Shown in pieces: positions 14,009 through 23,327 of a DNA stretch of 33,776 bases. The translations under genes and the position numbers were made by a program. This DNA is from Bacteroidota bacterium (GTDB lineage: Bacteria; Bacteroidota; Ignavibacteria; Kapaibacteriales; NICIL-2), in the NCBI GenBank assembly GCA_019695345.1, contig JAIBAE010000048.1, forward strand, positions 1-33,776, read 5' to 3'. The first letter of the stretch is position 1; every line of letters starts with the position of its first letter. Under the pieces are notes generated by a model that was not told where the DNA came from, did no database searches, and saw only the letters and a program-made list of their open reading frames with translations.

Positions 14009-16801
14009 TGTAACGTTATCCAGCAAATACAGAATGTTTTTGTAGTCTTTTCCTGTTGCTTGGGTCATGGCAATTTCGCACGTTGTATTGGTTGAATAAT
14101 AGCCATCGGCGTTGTATTGCTGTACTTCATGTGCTTCGGCTTGCGTAGCAGCTGTAGTTAGTTCAGGGTATAACAATCCTCTATCGCCTGCAAAGCCGCA
14201 ACAACCCGCATTATGTGGAATGATTACATTGTTTGCACAAGCCAATGCAAGCTGTTGCAGGACGTTTGTGTTTCCAAGTTTTGTGTTGGCACAAATGGGA
14301 TGAAGCACAACCATCGGAACCTTTTGAGTGATAGTGACCTTTGGAAGAATAGTTTGCTGGGTGAAATTATTTATATCAATAATTGTAAGCGCACGAAGCG
14401 TGTTGAATGCAGGATTACTGTTGTTCAGTTGTGATTGCAATACGCTGTATGTACAAGAAGAGCTATCAATAACAATGGGGAGTTTCCCATTATCACTTAC
14501 TTCGTACAGCATGGTTGCAAATGCAGTAACGGATTGTTGATGAGCATCATTATACCCCTTCGATTGAAATACATTCCCGCAACACACAGATTGCACATTG
14601 TTTGGAATGCGAACGGAAATTCCTGCTTTGCTACACAAACGGAGAAATACATCTGCTACGCTCTCGCCATTCTTTGTGCCAATAGTACGTGTTGTACATG
14701 TTGGGAAATACACCACATCATCCGTTGTTGTAAACCGCTCTTTAATAGTTGCAGCTGAGCCAAGATGTCTGTTCCAACGTGGACTCCCCACAACAGTATG
14801 CGCAACGTTTGTAAGTTGCTCCGCTACCCCGGAGCCCAGTACCGAAGCGGCTGCGCGAACAGTTGTATTTCCTATGGTAACTGCATGTTGCACAGTATTA
14901 AAGTTATTTGCAACCCACGTTGCCATTGTGTTTTGTGTGTTGGAATGTTGTTGCCCTCGCAGTGATTTAATGTACTCCCCGGTATTAATGTGTACAGGGC
15001 ATGCACTTCCGCACAAGCCATCAACAGCGCACGTTTCTACACCATTGTATTGGAACTCTTGCTCAAGAATGGCAACTGCTTTGGTATCATTACTTTCTTT
15101 GCGTCGTTCAATTTCACGTTGGATACCAATTCGTTGTCGTGGTGTTAAGGTAAGCGTTCTGCTTGGGCAATGCGATTCGCAAAAACCACATTCAATACAT
15201 CGGTCAATCTCTTTATCAATAGTTGGCAATGACTTGATGTTTTTTGTGTGAATCTTTTTATCGTCCGATAGTATTACATCGGGGTTGAGAATATTCTCGG
15301 GGTCGAGCAATCGTTTTATTTTCTTCATGATAGCATACGCTTCACTGCCCCACTCACGTTCCAGATATGGAGCCATGTTACGCCCTGTGCTATGTTCTGC
15401 TTTTAATGAGCCATCATATTTACCAACAATTAAATCAGCAAGTTCATCCATAAACTGCTCGTAGTGAATGATGTCTGATTCCGTTTGAATTTTCTTAGGA
15501 AGTATAAAGTGCATGTTGCCATCTTTTGCATGCCCGAAGATAATTCCGTTTGGATAGCCGTGGTGTATCATCAGCGTACGCAGGTCTCTAACTCCTAATG
15601 CTACGTCGTTGGGTTTAAATGCAACATCTTCATTCACAAGCGATGTTCCCGTAGGTCGCATCCCGCCAATAGTTGGCATCATTCCTTTTCTAATTTTCCA
15701 GAACAAAGCTTGTTCGTTTGCATCACGAGTAAAAAACGGTACACGTTGTACATCACAGCGTTGTATGGCTGCATTGGTTCGTACCAAAACGTTACTCATT
15801 TCATCAACATCACTAAACTGGTATTCGGTTAAAAGGATACAAGATTCATCATGGAGTGTTGCAATAAACTCCGGCGTGTCGCTAAAATGTTCAACCGAAC
15901 GAAGTGCGTGTCTATCCATTAATTCAACAGCAGCAGCGTTGGAATCTCGTAACGGGGAAATTGCCTTGCAAGCCGCTTCAATGCTATTAAACGTCAGCAA
16001 ACCAGTGTACGCAAGGGGTAATGCGGGGACGGTTGTAAACACTACATCGGCAATAAATGCAAGTGTTCCTTCACTTCCAACTAACAAGTGCTGAAGTATA
16101 TCAACCGGCGAATCAAAATCCAAAAACGCATTTAACGAATATCCCATCGTATTCTTAATCGAATATTTACTTCTAATGCGTTCAACAAGTCTTGGGTTGT
16201 CTCGAATCTCTTTTTGAATAGACAGCAAACCTTCTGCAATATGCGGAGCCAATTCTTGTAAGCGTGCATCGGCATTACTCTCCGATGTATCTATCACAAC
16301 TCCGTTGGTTAGCATAAACGTCATGGAGTGTAACGTGTGATACGAATTTTGCATTGTTCCGCAGCACATCCCACTTGCATTGTTGGCAACAATTCCGCCA
16401 ATCATACATGTGTTAATAGATGCAGGGTCAGGACCAATCTTTGCATTATACTTTTTAAGAATGGTATTTACATATCCACCTCGAACAGCCGTACCTACAC
16501 GCACTCGTGCACCGTTGTTCAGCACATGTACAGAATTAAACCCACGGGTTATCTCTACCAACACACCATCGGTAACTGCCTGACCCGATAACGATGACCC
16601 CGCCGCACGAAATGTTAACGGAATTTTATTCTGTTTACTCCATGCAAACAAATCTCGTATTTCTTCTAACGTTGTTGGGTGAACAATTGCTTTTGGAATC
16701 AATTGGTAGAAACTTGCGTCAGTCGAGAAAGCGATTCTATCAATCAACGTAGTCCGTACCCGATTTTTAGGAAGTATTGATTGTAAACGTTGTATTTCCA
16801 T
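14006..16801 (-). CDS. FAD- and Fe-S-containing 2-hydroxyacid dehydrogenase (GlcD/GlcF-like fusion)
   Basis: A 931-residue enzyme that fuses a FAD-linked oxidase domain with an iron-sulfur electron-transfer part. It probably oxidises D-lactate or a similar 2-hydroxyacid and passes electrons to the quinone pool. The PCMH-type FAD domain (about 30-260) has FRAAGSSLSGQAVTDG and GGIVANNASGMCCGT. The C-terminal FAD-oxidase region (to about 520) has the conserved EHSTGRNMAPYLEREWG. Two 4Fe-4S motifs follow: CIECGFCESHC (C535-C545), and CAVDGLCGSAC beginning at C591. The tail has two CCG-type blocks, VCCGNVFQSKG and GCCGFAGDRG, as in heterodisulfide-reductase-like subunits. The layout is that of YdiJ/D-lactate dehydrogenase proteins. 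No Shine-Dalgarno precedes the ATG at 16801. Substrate is inferred only. Confidence 0.9.
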   Translation of the reverse strand: MEIQRLQSILPKNRVRTTLIDRIAFSTDASFYQLIPKAIVHPTTLEEIRDLFAWSKQNKIPLTFRAAGSSLSGQAVTDGVLVEITRGFNSVHVLNNGARVRVGTAVRGGYVNTILKKYNAKIGPDPASINTCMIGGIVANNASGMCCGTMQNSYHTLHSMTFMLTNGVVIDTSESNADARLQELAPHIAEGLLSIQKEIRDNPRLVERIRSKYSIKNTMGYSLNAFLDFDSPVDILQHLLVGSEGTLAFIADVVFTTVPALPLAYTGLLTFNSIEAACKAISPLRDSNAAAVELMDRHALRSVEHFSDTPEFIATLHDESCILLTEYQFSDVDEMSNVLVRTNAAIQRCDVQRVPFFTRDANEQALFWKIRKGMMPTIGGMRPTGTSLVNEDVAFKPNDVALGVRDLRTLMIHHGYPNGIIFGHAKDGNMHFILPKKIQTESDIIHYEQFMDELADLIVGKYDGSLKAEHSTGRNMAPYLEREWGSEAYAIMKKIKRLLDPENILNPDVILSDDKKIHTKNIKSLPTIDKEIDRCIECGFCESHCPSRTLTLTPRQRIGIQREIERRKESNDTKAVAILEQEFQYNGVETCAVDGLCGSACPVHINTGEYIKSLRGQQHSNTQNTMATWVANNFNTVQHAVTIGNTTVRAAASVLGSGVAEQLTNVAHTVVGSPRWNRHLGSAATIKERFTTTDDVVYFPTCTTRTIGTKNGESVADVFLRLCSKAGISVRIPNNVQSVCCGNVFQSKGYNDAHQQSVTAFATMLYEVSDNGKLPIVIDSSSCTYSVLQSQLNNSNPAFNTLRALTIIDINNFTQQTILPKVTITQKVPMVVLHPICANTKLGNTNVLQQLALACANNVIIPHNAGCCGFAGDRGLLYPELTTAATQAEAHEVQQYNADGYYSTNTTCEIAMTQATGKDYKNILYLLDNVT

Positions 16802-16880
16802 GGTCAGTTATTCAAATTATCGTTGGTTGATACGTGCATTCTAACTACTTTTAACGACATTATCAAGGAGTTTTACAAAC

Positions 16881-17696
16881 ATGAACCATAGTTTCAACAG
16901 TATTCTTATTACAGCAACACTTTACTGCATTCTAATACAATCAAACTGCATAGCACAGGAGTTCAAATCACCATATCAAATTGGTTGGGGAAAGGAAAGC
17001 ATAGTGGTAGGTGCCGGTTTTGTAAACGGGATACTTGCCTCATCGTTCGATGATACTGTTTCAGTTGTTACTCCGTTCGAAATTCAACAGTTAGATAGAA
17101 ACTCTGTAAATATACTCGACCGTTTTGCAACATACAATTACTCGCCAACTACTGCAAAGGCAAGTGATATATGCTTGGGAACGATATTGGTTGCGCCGTT
17201 TACACTCTTAGCAGCCGATAACATACGCCGCGATTGGGATAAACTTACCGTAATGTATGTAGAAACTATGCTATGGTCTGCAATGTTACCATCCTACACT
17301 AAAGGCACAGTTCAACGCATACGACCGTTTGCATACAACACCGATGCTCCGTTAGATAAAAAGCTGGATGCGGAAACGCGCCGTTCCTTTTTTTCCGGAC
17401 ACACCTGTCTTGCGTTTTCTTCTGCTGTGTTCTTATCAACAGTATACTCACATTACTACCCGGATTCCGATAACAGCTTGTACGTTTGGGGAGGTTCCTT
17501 AATTGTGGCAGGATCTGTAGGAGCGTTTCGTGTTGGTGCCGGAGCACATTTTCCTACCGATGTTCTTGTTGGGGCAGCAATTGGCAGTGTAGTTGGATAT
17601 GCTATTCCGTGGTTGCACGAAGCAACATCCTCAACATCAGGTAATACAAGTTTTAACATTACACCGCTTGGTGCCTCGTTTCGGTATCAGTTTTAG
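16881..17696 (+). CDS. Exported PAP2-family phosphatase
   Basis: Type 2 phosphatidic acid phosphatase superfamily, likely acting on a lipid phosphate or similar substrate outside the cytoplasm. The 271 residues start with a signal peptide (to about residue 25, ending NCIAQ). All three catalytic motifs are present: K141-x4-RI-R148-P149 (KGTVQRIRP), SGH at 172-174 with the catalytic H174, and R217-x5-H223-x3-D227 (RVGAGAHFPTD). Hydrophobic helices lie between them. AAGGAG lies about 11 bases before the ATG at 16881. It diverges from the FAD dehydrogenase gene with an 80-base gap. A reversed family A copy (A6) begins about ten bases after its TAG stop, with no T-tailed terminator seen. The physiological substrate is unknown. 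Confidence 0.92.
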   Translation: MNHSFNSILITATLYCILIQSNCIAQEFKSPYQIGWGKESIVVGAGFVNGILASSFDDTVSVVTPFEIQQLDRNSVNILDRFATYNYSPTTAKASDICLGTILVAPFTLLAADNIRRDWDKLTVMYVETMLWSAMLPSYTKGTVQRIRPFAYNTDAPLDKKLDAETRRSFFSGHTCLAFSSAVFLSTVYSHYYPDSDNSLYVWGGSLIVAGSVGAFRVGAGAHFPTDVLVGAAIGSVVGYAIPWLHEATSSTSGNTSFNITPLGASFRYQF

Positions 17697-17699
17697 AAT

Positions 17700-17774
17700 G
17701 ATTGTTTACCTCCTCTGCCGACGCGAACCATACTGCGCCGTCACCCGGGCGGAGCCAATTGTTCTGCGTCGCAG
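17700..17774 (-). repeat. Family A GC-rich repeat, copy A6 (reversed)
   Basis: The reverse complement starts CTGCGACGCAGAAC and continues TTGGCTCCGCCCGGGTGACG, then TTCGCGTCGGCAGAGGAGG. The hairpin core here reads GC-GTCG-GC, again keeping the closing pairs. It lies directly after the PAP2 gene with its right end facing that gene's stop. Confidence 0.7.
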
Positions 17775-17780
17775 AAAATA

Positions 17781-17826
17781 CTTAACGATAAACATAGATT
17801 TGGAAATGAAGGTTTTGTCCATGGAG
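17781..17826 (+). repeat. 46-base direct repeat, copy 1 (flanks lipoprotein)
   Basis: CTTAACGAT...TTGGAAATGAAGG...TTGTCCATGGAG aligns without gaps to 18631-18676 with 37 of 46 identical. The two copies lie 850 bases apart on either side of the AT-rich lipoprotein gene, in the same orientation. Confidence 0.7.
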
Positions 17827-17874
17827 TAGAAGATGATTTGATATAACCGCCGCAATTGAATTAGCCAAGATTTG

Positions 17875-18477
17875 TCACCTATAAACTATATTATAATAAA
17901 AGTTATGGTCATGTATTGGAAAAGATGTATCAAATATTATTGAGTCAACATTTTGCCTTATATAAGTCCCTTTAAATAAAGGAAATATCGAACGGATTTT
18001 AACCTCGTCTAAGTTTGACTTTATGTAATAGGTAGATGTATCAATGTTGTGATTAAGTGTTGATTTGGTTTCATAACTCCCCCTATTCCTCCAATTAATG
18101 TAATATGCCACATAACTAAGCGGAACTCTGTTATTATGAGTAATACCGATCAAACGATTTTCTACAGACCAAAGGTATATTGAGTCAAACGCTTTTGTGG
18201 TATAAAATACTTCAAACTTGTCTTGTTTAAAAAACATTTTACTTGTATCATGGGTAAACATTTTGACTTGGGGGTTTGAAAAAAAACGATACTCACCGTA
18301 AAATGAATTACACTGTTCATTTGCAAACACTTCGACTAAATCAGTTACTCCAACCTGATAATCACTCTGAGATAAAATTTGCGGATTATACTTTTCATTA
18401 TTTTTACTGCATGAAGTTAGTAAACAGTATATTAGGTATAGACCTATATAGTAAATTCTTAGCTTTCTTAAAATCAT
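17875..18477 (-). CDS. Lipoprotein of unknown function
   Basis: A 200-residue protein with a lipoprotein signal: RKLR, a hydrophobic stretch (residues 8-20), then LLTSC with the lipidated Cys at 23. It is expected to be anchored to a membrane facing the periplasm. The rest is polar and rich in Tyr, Asn and Phe (FYGEYRFFSNPQVKMF, FKQDKFEVFYTTKAFDS), with a probable beta fold and no recognisable domain. The start is ATG 18477 with AAGGGA 8 bases upstream. Two sampled lines of the gene are about 32-37% G+C, below its neighbours, and the gene is bracketed by 46-base direct repeats. Both facts point to a separately acquired gene between the PAP2 gene and the succinate dehydrogenase operon. I do not recognise the family. 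Confidence 0.72.
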   Translation of the reverse strand: MILRKLRIYYIGLYLIYCLLTSCSKNNEKYNPQILSQSDYQVGVTDLVEVFANEQCNSFYGEYRFFSNPQVKMFTHDTSKMFFKQDKFEVFYTTKAFDSIYLWSVENRLIGITHNNRVPLSYVAYYINWRNRGSYETKSTLNHNIDTSTYYIKSNLDEVKIRSIFPLFKGTYIRQNVDSIIFDTSFPIHDHNFYYNIVYR

Positions 18478-18630
18478 ATGAGTAGTCCCTTATAATAGAA
18501 TTACATATACGTCCCATCATTAGATTTTCACTGTGTTAATGAAGATGTAATACATGTCAGGTCATCTTCAAAGATTCGGAAACCATACGAAATGTCCGAT
18601 ACAAATTAACAAACATCAGTTCAATTACAA

Positions 18631-18676
18631 CTTAACGATGTAGGTTGAATTGGAAATGAAGTTTCTGTCCATGCAG
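18631..18676 (+). repeat. 46-base direct repeat, copy 2 (flanks lipoprotein)
   Basis: CTTAACGATGTAGGTTGAAT, then TGGAAATGAAGTTTCTGTCC, then ATGCAG; 37 of 46 bases match 17781-17826. A partial echo (AGGTTGAATTG) recurs at 18681-18691. The rest of the 296-base gap 18478-18773 shows only the sdhB terminator. Confidence 0.7.
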
Positions 18677-18710
18677 ATTGAGGTTGAATTGAAAGTTGAC
18701 GTTGTTGCTG

Positions 18711-18748
18711 AAAACAAAAAAGCAGTCCCAACAAATATTGAGACTGCT
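18711..18748 (-). terminator. Intrinsic terminator of the sdhCAB operon
   Basis: On the minus strand AGCAGTC (18748-18742) pairs with GACTGCT (18727-18721) and is followed by TTTTTGTTTT (18720-18711). It lies about 25 bases after the sdhB stop. Confidence 0.88.
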
Positions 18749-18773
18749 AAATATTACTACGTAAACATTGATT

Positions 18774-19520
18774 TTAACGAACGGTGAATGTTGCTTTCAT
18801 CATGTCGCGGTTCATTTGAGCGATATACTCTGCACTTATTCCTTTAGGGCAAGCCGCTTCACATTCTAAGTGGTTAGTGCAGCCGCCAAAGCCTTCGTTA
18901 TCCATAGTTGAAACCATGTTTATAACTCTGTCCATGCGTTCAACCTGACCTTGAGGCAACGACCCCAAGTGACTGATTTTAGCAGAGGTAAATAACATTG
19001 CACTTGCATTAGGGCAAGCCGCAACACACGCACCACAGCCAATACAAGCCGCAGCGTTAAATGCATAATCGGCAACTTTTTTACCAATAGGAATTGCGTT
19101 TGCATCGGGCACGCCACCGGTGTTAACATTAACGTAACCACCCGATGCAATAATTCTATCGAACGAACTGCGGTCGACAACCAAGTCCTTAATAACCGGG
19201 AATGCTTCTGCACGCCAAGGCTCGATGGTGATTTCATCGCCATCGTTAAACTTACGCATGTGTAACTGACATGTTGTTGTAAGTTTTTCCGGACCGTGTG
19301 CCATTCCGTTAATCATCATTCCACACGAGCCACAAATTCCTTCGCGGCAATCGTGTTCAAACGCTACGGGTTCTTCACCTCGTTCAATTATTTTTTCGTT
19401 GAGTACATCTAACATTTCCAGGAAGCTCATATCGGGGCTTACATTATCCATCTCGTACGATGTCATTTTACCCGATGTAGCTGCATTTTTCTGACGCCAG
19501 ATATGAAGTTTTAATTTCAT
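18774..19520 (-). CDS. sdhB: Succinate dehydrogenase/fumarate reductase iron-sulfur subunit
   Basis: Carries electrons from the FAD of SdhA to the membrane subunit. The 248 residues hold the 2Fe-2S ligands C58, C63, C66 (CREGICGSC) and C84 (TTTCQLH), then the first part of the bacterial ferredoxin domain C159-x2-C162-x2-C165-x3-C169 ([11 protein letters not shown]), and a last cysteine block near 210-225 ([16 protein letters not shown]) for the 3Fe-4S/4Fe-4S clusters. The ATG overlaps the sdhA stop by one base (TAATG), and GGAG lies 9 bases upstream within sdhA. This size and motif set match the subunit found with a single-cytochrome SdhC. It is the last gene of the operon and is followed by a terminator. 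Confidence 0.95.
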   Translation of the reverse strand: MKLKLHIWRQKNAATSGKMTSYEMDNVSPDMSFLEMLDVLNEKIIERGEEPVAFEHDCREGICGSCGMMINGMAHGPEKLTTTCQLHMRKFNDGDEITIEPWRAEAFPVIKDLVVDRSSFDRIIASGGYVNVNTGGVPDANAIPIGKKVADYAFNAAACIGCGACVAACPNASAMLFTSAKISHLGSLPQGQVERMDRVINMVSTMDNEGFGGCTNHLECEAACPKGISAEYIAQMNRDMMKATFTVR

Positions 19521-21433
19521 TATTTGTAGCTCCGTACCGCTAATTTCACTTCATTAAATTCTAAGTTTTCTTTGTGGAGAATTGGTTTGTTACCAACTCC
19601 GGTGTATTCCCATGCTGCAACGTATGAGTATTCCTCGTCGTTGCGCAATGCTTCGCCATCTTCTGTTTGGTATTCCTCGCGGAAGTGTCCGCCGCACGAT
19701 TCATTTCTGTGATGTGCATCGTAGCACATTAACTCGGCAAACTCTAAAAAGTCCGCAACACGACCTGCATGTTCTAAGTTCTGATTGAGTTCTTCGCCAG
19801 AACCGGGAATAGTAACATTCTGCCAAAACTCTTCGCGAAGTTTAGGAATGAGTTCGAGTGCTTTTTCTAATCCTTCTTTTGTACGCGCCATTCCGCAGTA
19901 ATCCCACATTATCTTACCAAGCTCACGGTGGAAGGATAATACAGAACGTTTCCCTTTGATGTTTAGCAAACGATTGAGTTTACCCTTAACCTCTTCTTCT
20001 GCTTTAACAAATTCTGGATGGTCAGTTGTGATATTCATTTTAGGAAAGGAAGCGAAGTAATGTCCTAACGTATAAGGAATTACAAAGTAACCATCTGCCA
20101 ACCCTTGCATCAACGCGCTTGCTCCTAAACGGTTAGCACCGTGGTCGGAGAAGTTTGCCTCGCCAAGTACATGTAACCCCGGAATGTTACTCATCAGATT
20201 GTAGTCTACCCAAAGTCCGCCCATTGTATAGTGAACTGCAGGATAAATACGCATAGGAACTTCGTATGGATTTTCGCCGGTGATACGTTCGTACATCTCA
20301 AACAAATTACCGTACCGCTGTTTAACAACGTTTGCTCCCAAACGTTTGATTGCATCGGCAAAATCAAGATACACACCCAGACCGCCGGGTCCTACACCTC
20401 TACCTTCATCGCACACTTGTTTAGCTGCGCGTGATGCAATATCTCTAGGAGAAAGATTACCGAAACTTGGATACTTACGCTCCAAATAATAATCGCGTTC
20501 GTTTTCGGGTATCTCGCTTGGTTTGCGTGTATCCCCTTTTGTTTTAGGAACCCAAATACGTCCGTCGTTACGTAACGACTCAGACATCAACGTTAACTTC
20601 GATTGATGGTCGCCACTAACCGGAATACATGTTGGGTGAATTTGTGTGTAACATGGATTACCAAACGCCGCGCCTTTTTTATATGCACGATATGTTGCAG
20701 TTACGTTTGAATTCTTTGCATTAGTTGATAAGAAAAACACATTACCATAACCACCTGTGCATAGTAATACGGCATCGGCGGCATGGCGAGTAATTGCACC
20801 GGTAACTAAGTTACGTGAGATTACTCCTTTTGCGTGACCATCAACTAACACCAAATCAAGCATTTCTTCGCGTGCCCATAACTTCGCTTTACCCGCTCCA
20901 ACCATACGCATTAATGCCTGATATGCACCTATAAGTAGTTGCTGTCCGGTTTGTCCGGCAGCATAAAATGTACGCGAAACTTGTGCACCACCAAACGAGC
21001 GATTATCAAGTAACCCGCCGTACTCACGTGCAAATGGAACACCTTGAGCAACACACTGATCTATGATGTTTACACTTACTTGCGCTAACCGGTAGACATT
21101 TGCTTCACGTGCACGGAAGTCTCCACCTTTTACGGTATCATAGAACAAACGGTAAATACTATCGCCATCGTTCTGATAATTTTTAGCAGCGTTTATCCCA
21201 CCTTGTGCAGCGATCGAGTGTGCACGGCGGGGTGAATCGTGAAATGTTAAAACATGAACATCATACCCAAGTTCTGCTAAAGTAGCAGCGGCAGATGCCC
21301 CTGCTAACCCAGTTCCAACAACTAATACTTTAAACTTTCGTTTATTAGCAGGATTTACCAACTTAACATGTGCCTTATGATCATCCCATTTCCCGGCAAT
21401 TGGTCCGTCTGGGATATTTGCATTTAATTGCAT
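19520..21433 (-). CDS. sdhA: Succinate dehydrogenase/fumarate reductase flavoprotein subunit
   Basis: Catalytic subunit that oxidises succinate to fumarate (or the reverse). The 637 residues fit the family found in Bacteroidota and epsilon-type fumarate reductases. The N-terminal dinucleotide-binding motif is [19 protein letters not shown]. The FAD-attachment histidine is in [18 protein letters not shown]. Substrate-site motifs include HPTCIPVSG and the conserved [23 protein letters not shown]-terminal helical region with [17 protein letters not shown] follows. GGAG lies 7 bases before the ATG. The gene starts 18 bases after sdhC and overlaps sdhB by one base. The direction of the reaction in the cell cannot be told from sequence; neighbours give no hint of anaerobic respiration. 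Confidence 0.96.
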   Translation of the reverse strand: MQLNANIPDGPIAGKWDDHKAHVKLVNPANKRKFKVLVVGTGLAGASAAATLAELGYDVHVLTFHDSPRRAHSIAAQGGINAAKNYQNDGDSIYRLFYDTVKGGDFRAREANVYRLAQVSVNIIDQCVAQGVPFAREYGGLLDNRSFGGAQVSRTFYAAGQTGQQLLIGAYQALMRMVGAGKAKLWAREEMLDLVLVDGHAKGVISRNLVTGAITRHAADAVLLCTGGYGNVFFLSTNAKNSNVTATYRAYKKGAAFGNPCYTQIHPTCIPVSGDHQSKLTLMSESLRNDGRIWVPKTKGDTRKPSEIPENERDYYLERKYPSFGNLSPRDIASRAAKQVCDEGRGVGPGGLGVYLDFADAIKRLGANVVKQRYGNLFEMYERITGENPYEVPMRIYPAVHYTMGGLWVDYNLMSNIPGLHVLGEANFSDHGANRLGASALMQGLADGYFVIPYTLGHYFASFPKMNITTDHPEFVKAEEEVKGKLNRLLNIKGKRSVLSFHRELGKIMWDYCGMARTKEGLEKALELIPKLREEFWQNVTIPGSGEELNQNLEHAGRVADFLEFAELMCYDAHHRNESCGGHFREEYQTEDGEALRNDEEYSYVAAWEYTGVGNKPILHKENLEFNEVKLAVRSYK

Positions 21434-21451
21434 TCTAAAACTCCGTCCGAA

Positions 21452-22141
21452 TTATTTTACGAATTGACCAAGGATTGCAACAGGAATGGAAACATATCCA
21501 ATCCAAAACAGAATCGCGATTCCTAAACCTGCTTTTTTAATTAACCCATTATACGATGGATGGTTTATTCCTAATGTTTGAAACGCACTCGAAAACGCAT
21601 GTGTTGTATGGAACATTACCAACGTAACAGCTACTATATAAACTATAGATATAATTGGGTTCTGAAAATCGGCAACTACCATTGCATACACATCGTGTAC
21701 AATACGCCCATCCTGTAATATATAAGAACCATTAAACGATTTAGTGCTAACCATACCCCATGTAAAATGCGAAAGATGGAAGAGCAGATATATGAGAATC
21801 GACAATCCGGAAATCAACATGGTTCTGGAAGCAAATGTAGAATTTACCGGTTGTGTATTTGCGTAACTAACCTTTCGTGCAGATGCATTTCGTTGCTTTA
21901 AATGGATAGAAGTAAAAATGTGAGCAATAAATGCTACTACAATTCCACCCCGAAGTACCCATAGCAAACCACCTAAATCCCGTAGTCCCTGACCATATTT
22001 ATTTATTGCTTCCGGACCTCCAAAAACCAACAAATTCCCGGCAAGATGTGCCAATAAAAAACCAATAACTGCCAATCCGGATAATGCCATTATAACTTTG
22101 CTCATTATCGTGGATTGAAGATACGTACGAATAGAAGCCAT
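21452..22141 (-). CDS. sdhC: Succinate dehydrogenase cytochrome b subunit
   Basis: Membrane anchor with about five transmembrane helices in 229 residues (near 13-35, 63-82, 105-127, 155-180 and 200-222), the class B type with one large subunit expected to bind two hemes. Histidines suited to heme binding lie in the helices: LLAHLAGNLLVFGG, FIAHIFTSIHLK, LLFHLSHFTWG and MFHTTHAFSSAF. It reduces or oxidises quinone. It is first in the operon, with a TATTTTTG -7 box about 25 bases upstream. No Shine-Dalgarno is visible before the ATG at 22141; an internal ATG (MSKVIMALSG) is an alternative. The family is sure from size, pattern and order. Confidence 0.93.
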   Translation of the reverse strand: MASIRTYLQSTIMSKVIMALSGLAVIGFLLAHLAGNLLVFGGPEAINKYGQGLRDLGGLLWVLRGGIVVAFIAHIFTSIHLKQRNASARKVSYANTQPVNSTFASRTMLISGLSILIYLLFHLSHFTWGMVSTKSFNGSYILQDGRIVHDVYAMVVADFQNPIISIVYIVAVTLVMFHTTHAFSSAFQTLGINHPSYNGLIKKAGLGIAILFWIGYVSIPVAILGQFVK

Positions 22142-22166
22142 AAATGTAAGCCAAACTATTATCGAA

Positions 22167-22174
22167 CAAAAATA
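22167..22174 (-). promoter_or_regulatory. Possible -7 box (TATTTTTG) of sdhCAB
   Basis: Minus-strand TATTTTTG, 25 bases before the sdhC ATG, identical to the box before the TPR gene and the peroxiredoxin. No proper -33 TTTG at 17-23 bases was found. Confidence 0.4.
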
Positions 22175-22286
22175 ATCGGTTGCAAAATACGGAAATGTTA
22201 CTGTTTATTAAGGTTGTAATCAGATAAATTGTTTATTTTTCCTGAAATCAAACTCAAACATTTTATCAACAAAATCCGAGGTATTC

Positions 22287-23066
22287 ATGCAATTCTTGAA
22301 ATACGTCTTACTTATTTGTGTATTTACAATAGTTTCCAACGCACAAGAGTCAAGAACTGGTGTGCCAATATCAACTACTCCAGAAACAACCAAGTCACCG
22401 GCAACCACTCCGGAACCATACAGCGTTTTTGCAGGTGTGTATCTTCATGGTAAAGCTGGAATGAAAGCTAATGTGGCACATGGATATAAAACGGATGTTA
22501 CATTTCTCTCTACACCCGATTTTGGAGCTCAATTACTCTTTCCATTTACTCGCAATGGAAATTTGGGTTTTGGCTTATCAATCGGATTAGGTAATTACGG
22601 CTATGTTAACAAACCGGAAAGTAATGTAACTGACAACAATAAAGTTATTGAGCAATATCAATTCATCAGCATTTTCCCTCATTTCAATTTATCGGGCGTA
22701 ATTCTTGGATTAAACATGAATAGTGCCAGTGGAGGTACTGTTAAAACTGCAGCTGGCACTGAAGTATCAGTTGTAATATCCGATACCAAGCCCGATTATA
22801 GCAAATATCTGAACTCATTCAATGAAATAGTTGCCGGTGTTAGTATTCCAGTACTCGACGAAAGTTATGGAAGATTAAATGCTAGTTTATTAGTTGGGTA
22901 CGCACTTAATGGTATCTATAAAGATATTACATCAGACCGCAGCTACTACATGTTTGCTTACGATGACAACAATATCTTAGGAAAGTCAAGTTCCGATAAC
23001 AATCCTAAACCAGTTTCATTGTCGGTTGGCGTTTCTTTCTTATTCAAAATTCCAGTTATCAAGTAA
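22287..23066 (+). CDS. Secreted beta-barrel candidate of unknown function
   Basis: Exported 259-residue protein, probably in the outer membrane. It starts with a signal peptide (MQFLKYVLLICVFTIVSNAQ, cut after NAQ) preceded by GAGG. A short Thr/Pro-rich linker follows (TTPETTKSPATTPEP, residues 30-45), then alternating beta strands (FAGVYLHGKAGMKANVAHG, FGAQLLFPFTRNGNLGFGLS, LVGYALNGIYKDI) with a terminal SLSVGVSFLFKIPVIK. The general pattern is that of Bacteroidota outer-membrane barrels, but no named family is recognised. It diverges from sdhC with 145 bases between them and is followed by a strong terminator. Confidence 0.75.
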   Translation: MQFLKYVLLICVFTIVSNAQESRTGVPISTTPETTKSPATTPEPYSVFAGVYLHGKAGMKANVAHGYKTDVTFLSTPDFGAQLLFPFTRNGNLGFGLSIGLGNYGYVNKPESNVTDNNKVIEQYQFISIFPHFNLSGVILGLNMNSASGGTVKTAAGTEVSVVISDTKPDYSKYLNSFNEIVAGVSIPVLDESYGRLNASLLVGYALNGIYKDITSDRSYYMFAYDDNNILGKSSSDNNPKPVSLSVGVSFLFKIPVIK

Positions 23067-23084
23067 AAGCATTTGATAAAAACC

Positions 23085-23124
23085 AAACGCCGCTCTACTT
23101 CCAAAGTAATGCGGCGTTTTTTTT
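23085..23124 (+). terminator. Intrinsic terminator after the 22287 gene
   Basis: AAACGCCGC (23085-23093) pairs with GCGGCGTTT (23111-23119), followed by a run of T to 23124. Confidence 0.92.
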
Positions 23125-23140
23125 ATTCTACTATTTGTGT

Positions 23141-23210
23141 GATTCCCTCCTCTGCCGAAGCGCCCCCAACTGCGCCGCAACCCAGTCGGGACAGAACCTA
23201 CTGCTTCGCT
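23141..23210 (-). repeat. Family A GC-rich repeat, copy A7 (reversed)
   Basis: The reverse complement reads AGCGAAGCAG at the left, then GGTTGCGGCGCAGTTGGG, then GGCGCTTCGGCAGAGGAGGG with the UUCG core. It follows the terminator of the plus-strand gene and lies opposite to copy A8 in the same gap, so each copy points its right end at the 3' end of the gene nearest to it. Confidence 0.65.
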
Positions 23211-23246
23211 AATACTCATACAACGCATTTGAACCCTAAAAATTAC

Positions 23247-23327
23247 TGCGACGCTGAACGTGTGGCTCGCACTGGGTTTGCGCGTTGTACCATTTGCTTC
23301 GGCAAGTGCCGGTTACCATAAACTTTA
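23247..23327 (+). repeat. Family A GC-rich repeat, copy A8
   Basis: TGCGACGCTGAACGTGTGGC then TCGCACTGGGTTTGCGCG, nearly identical to copy A9 over the first 40 bases. TTTGC-TTCG-GCAAG carries the UUCG hairpin. The right end AACTTTA includes TTA at 23325-23327, the stop codon of the minus-strand permease. Confidence 0.78.

Noticed and set aside
14598-15251. 217-codon plus-strand frame within the FAD dehydrogenase
   Set aside because: It is a shadow of the minus-strand gene, whose Fe-S and CCG motifs lie exactly there.
18656-18787. Plus-strand 43-codon frame (starts MKFLSMQIEVELKV)
   Set aside because: It reads through the sdhB terminator and the sdhB 3' end in antisense, and has no ribosome site; more likely repeat-derived sequence.
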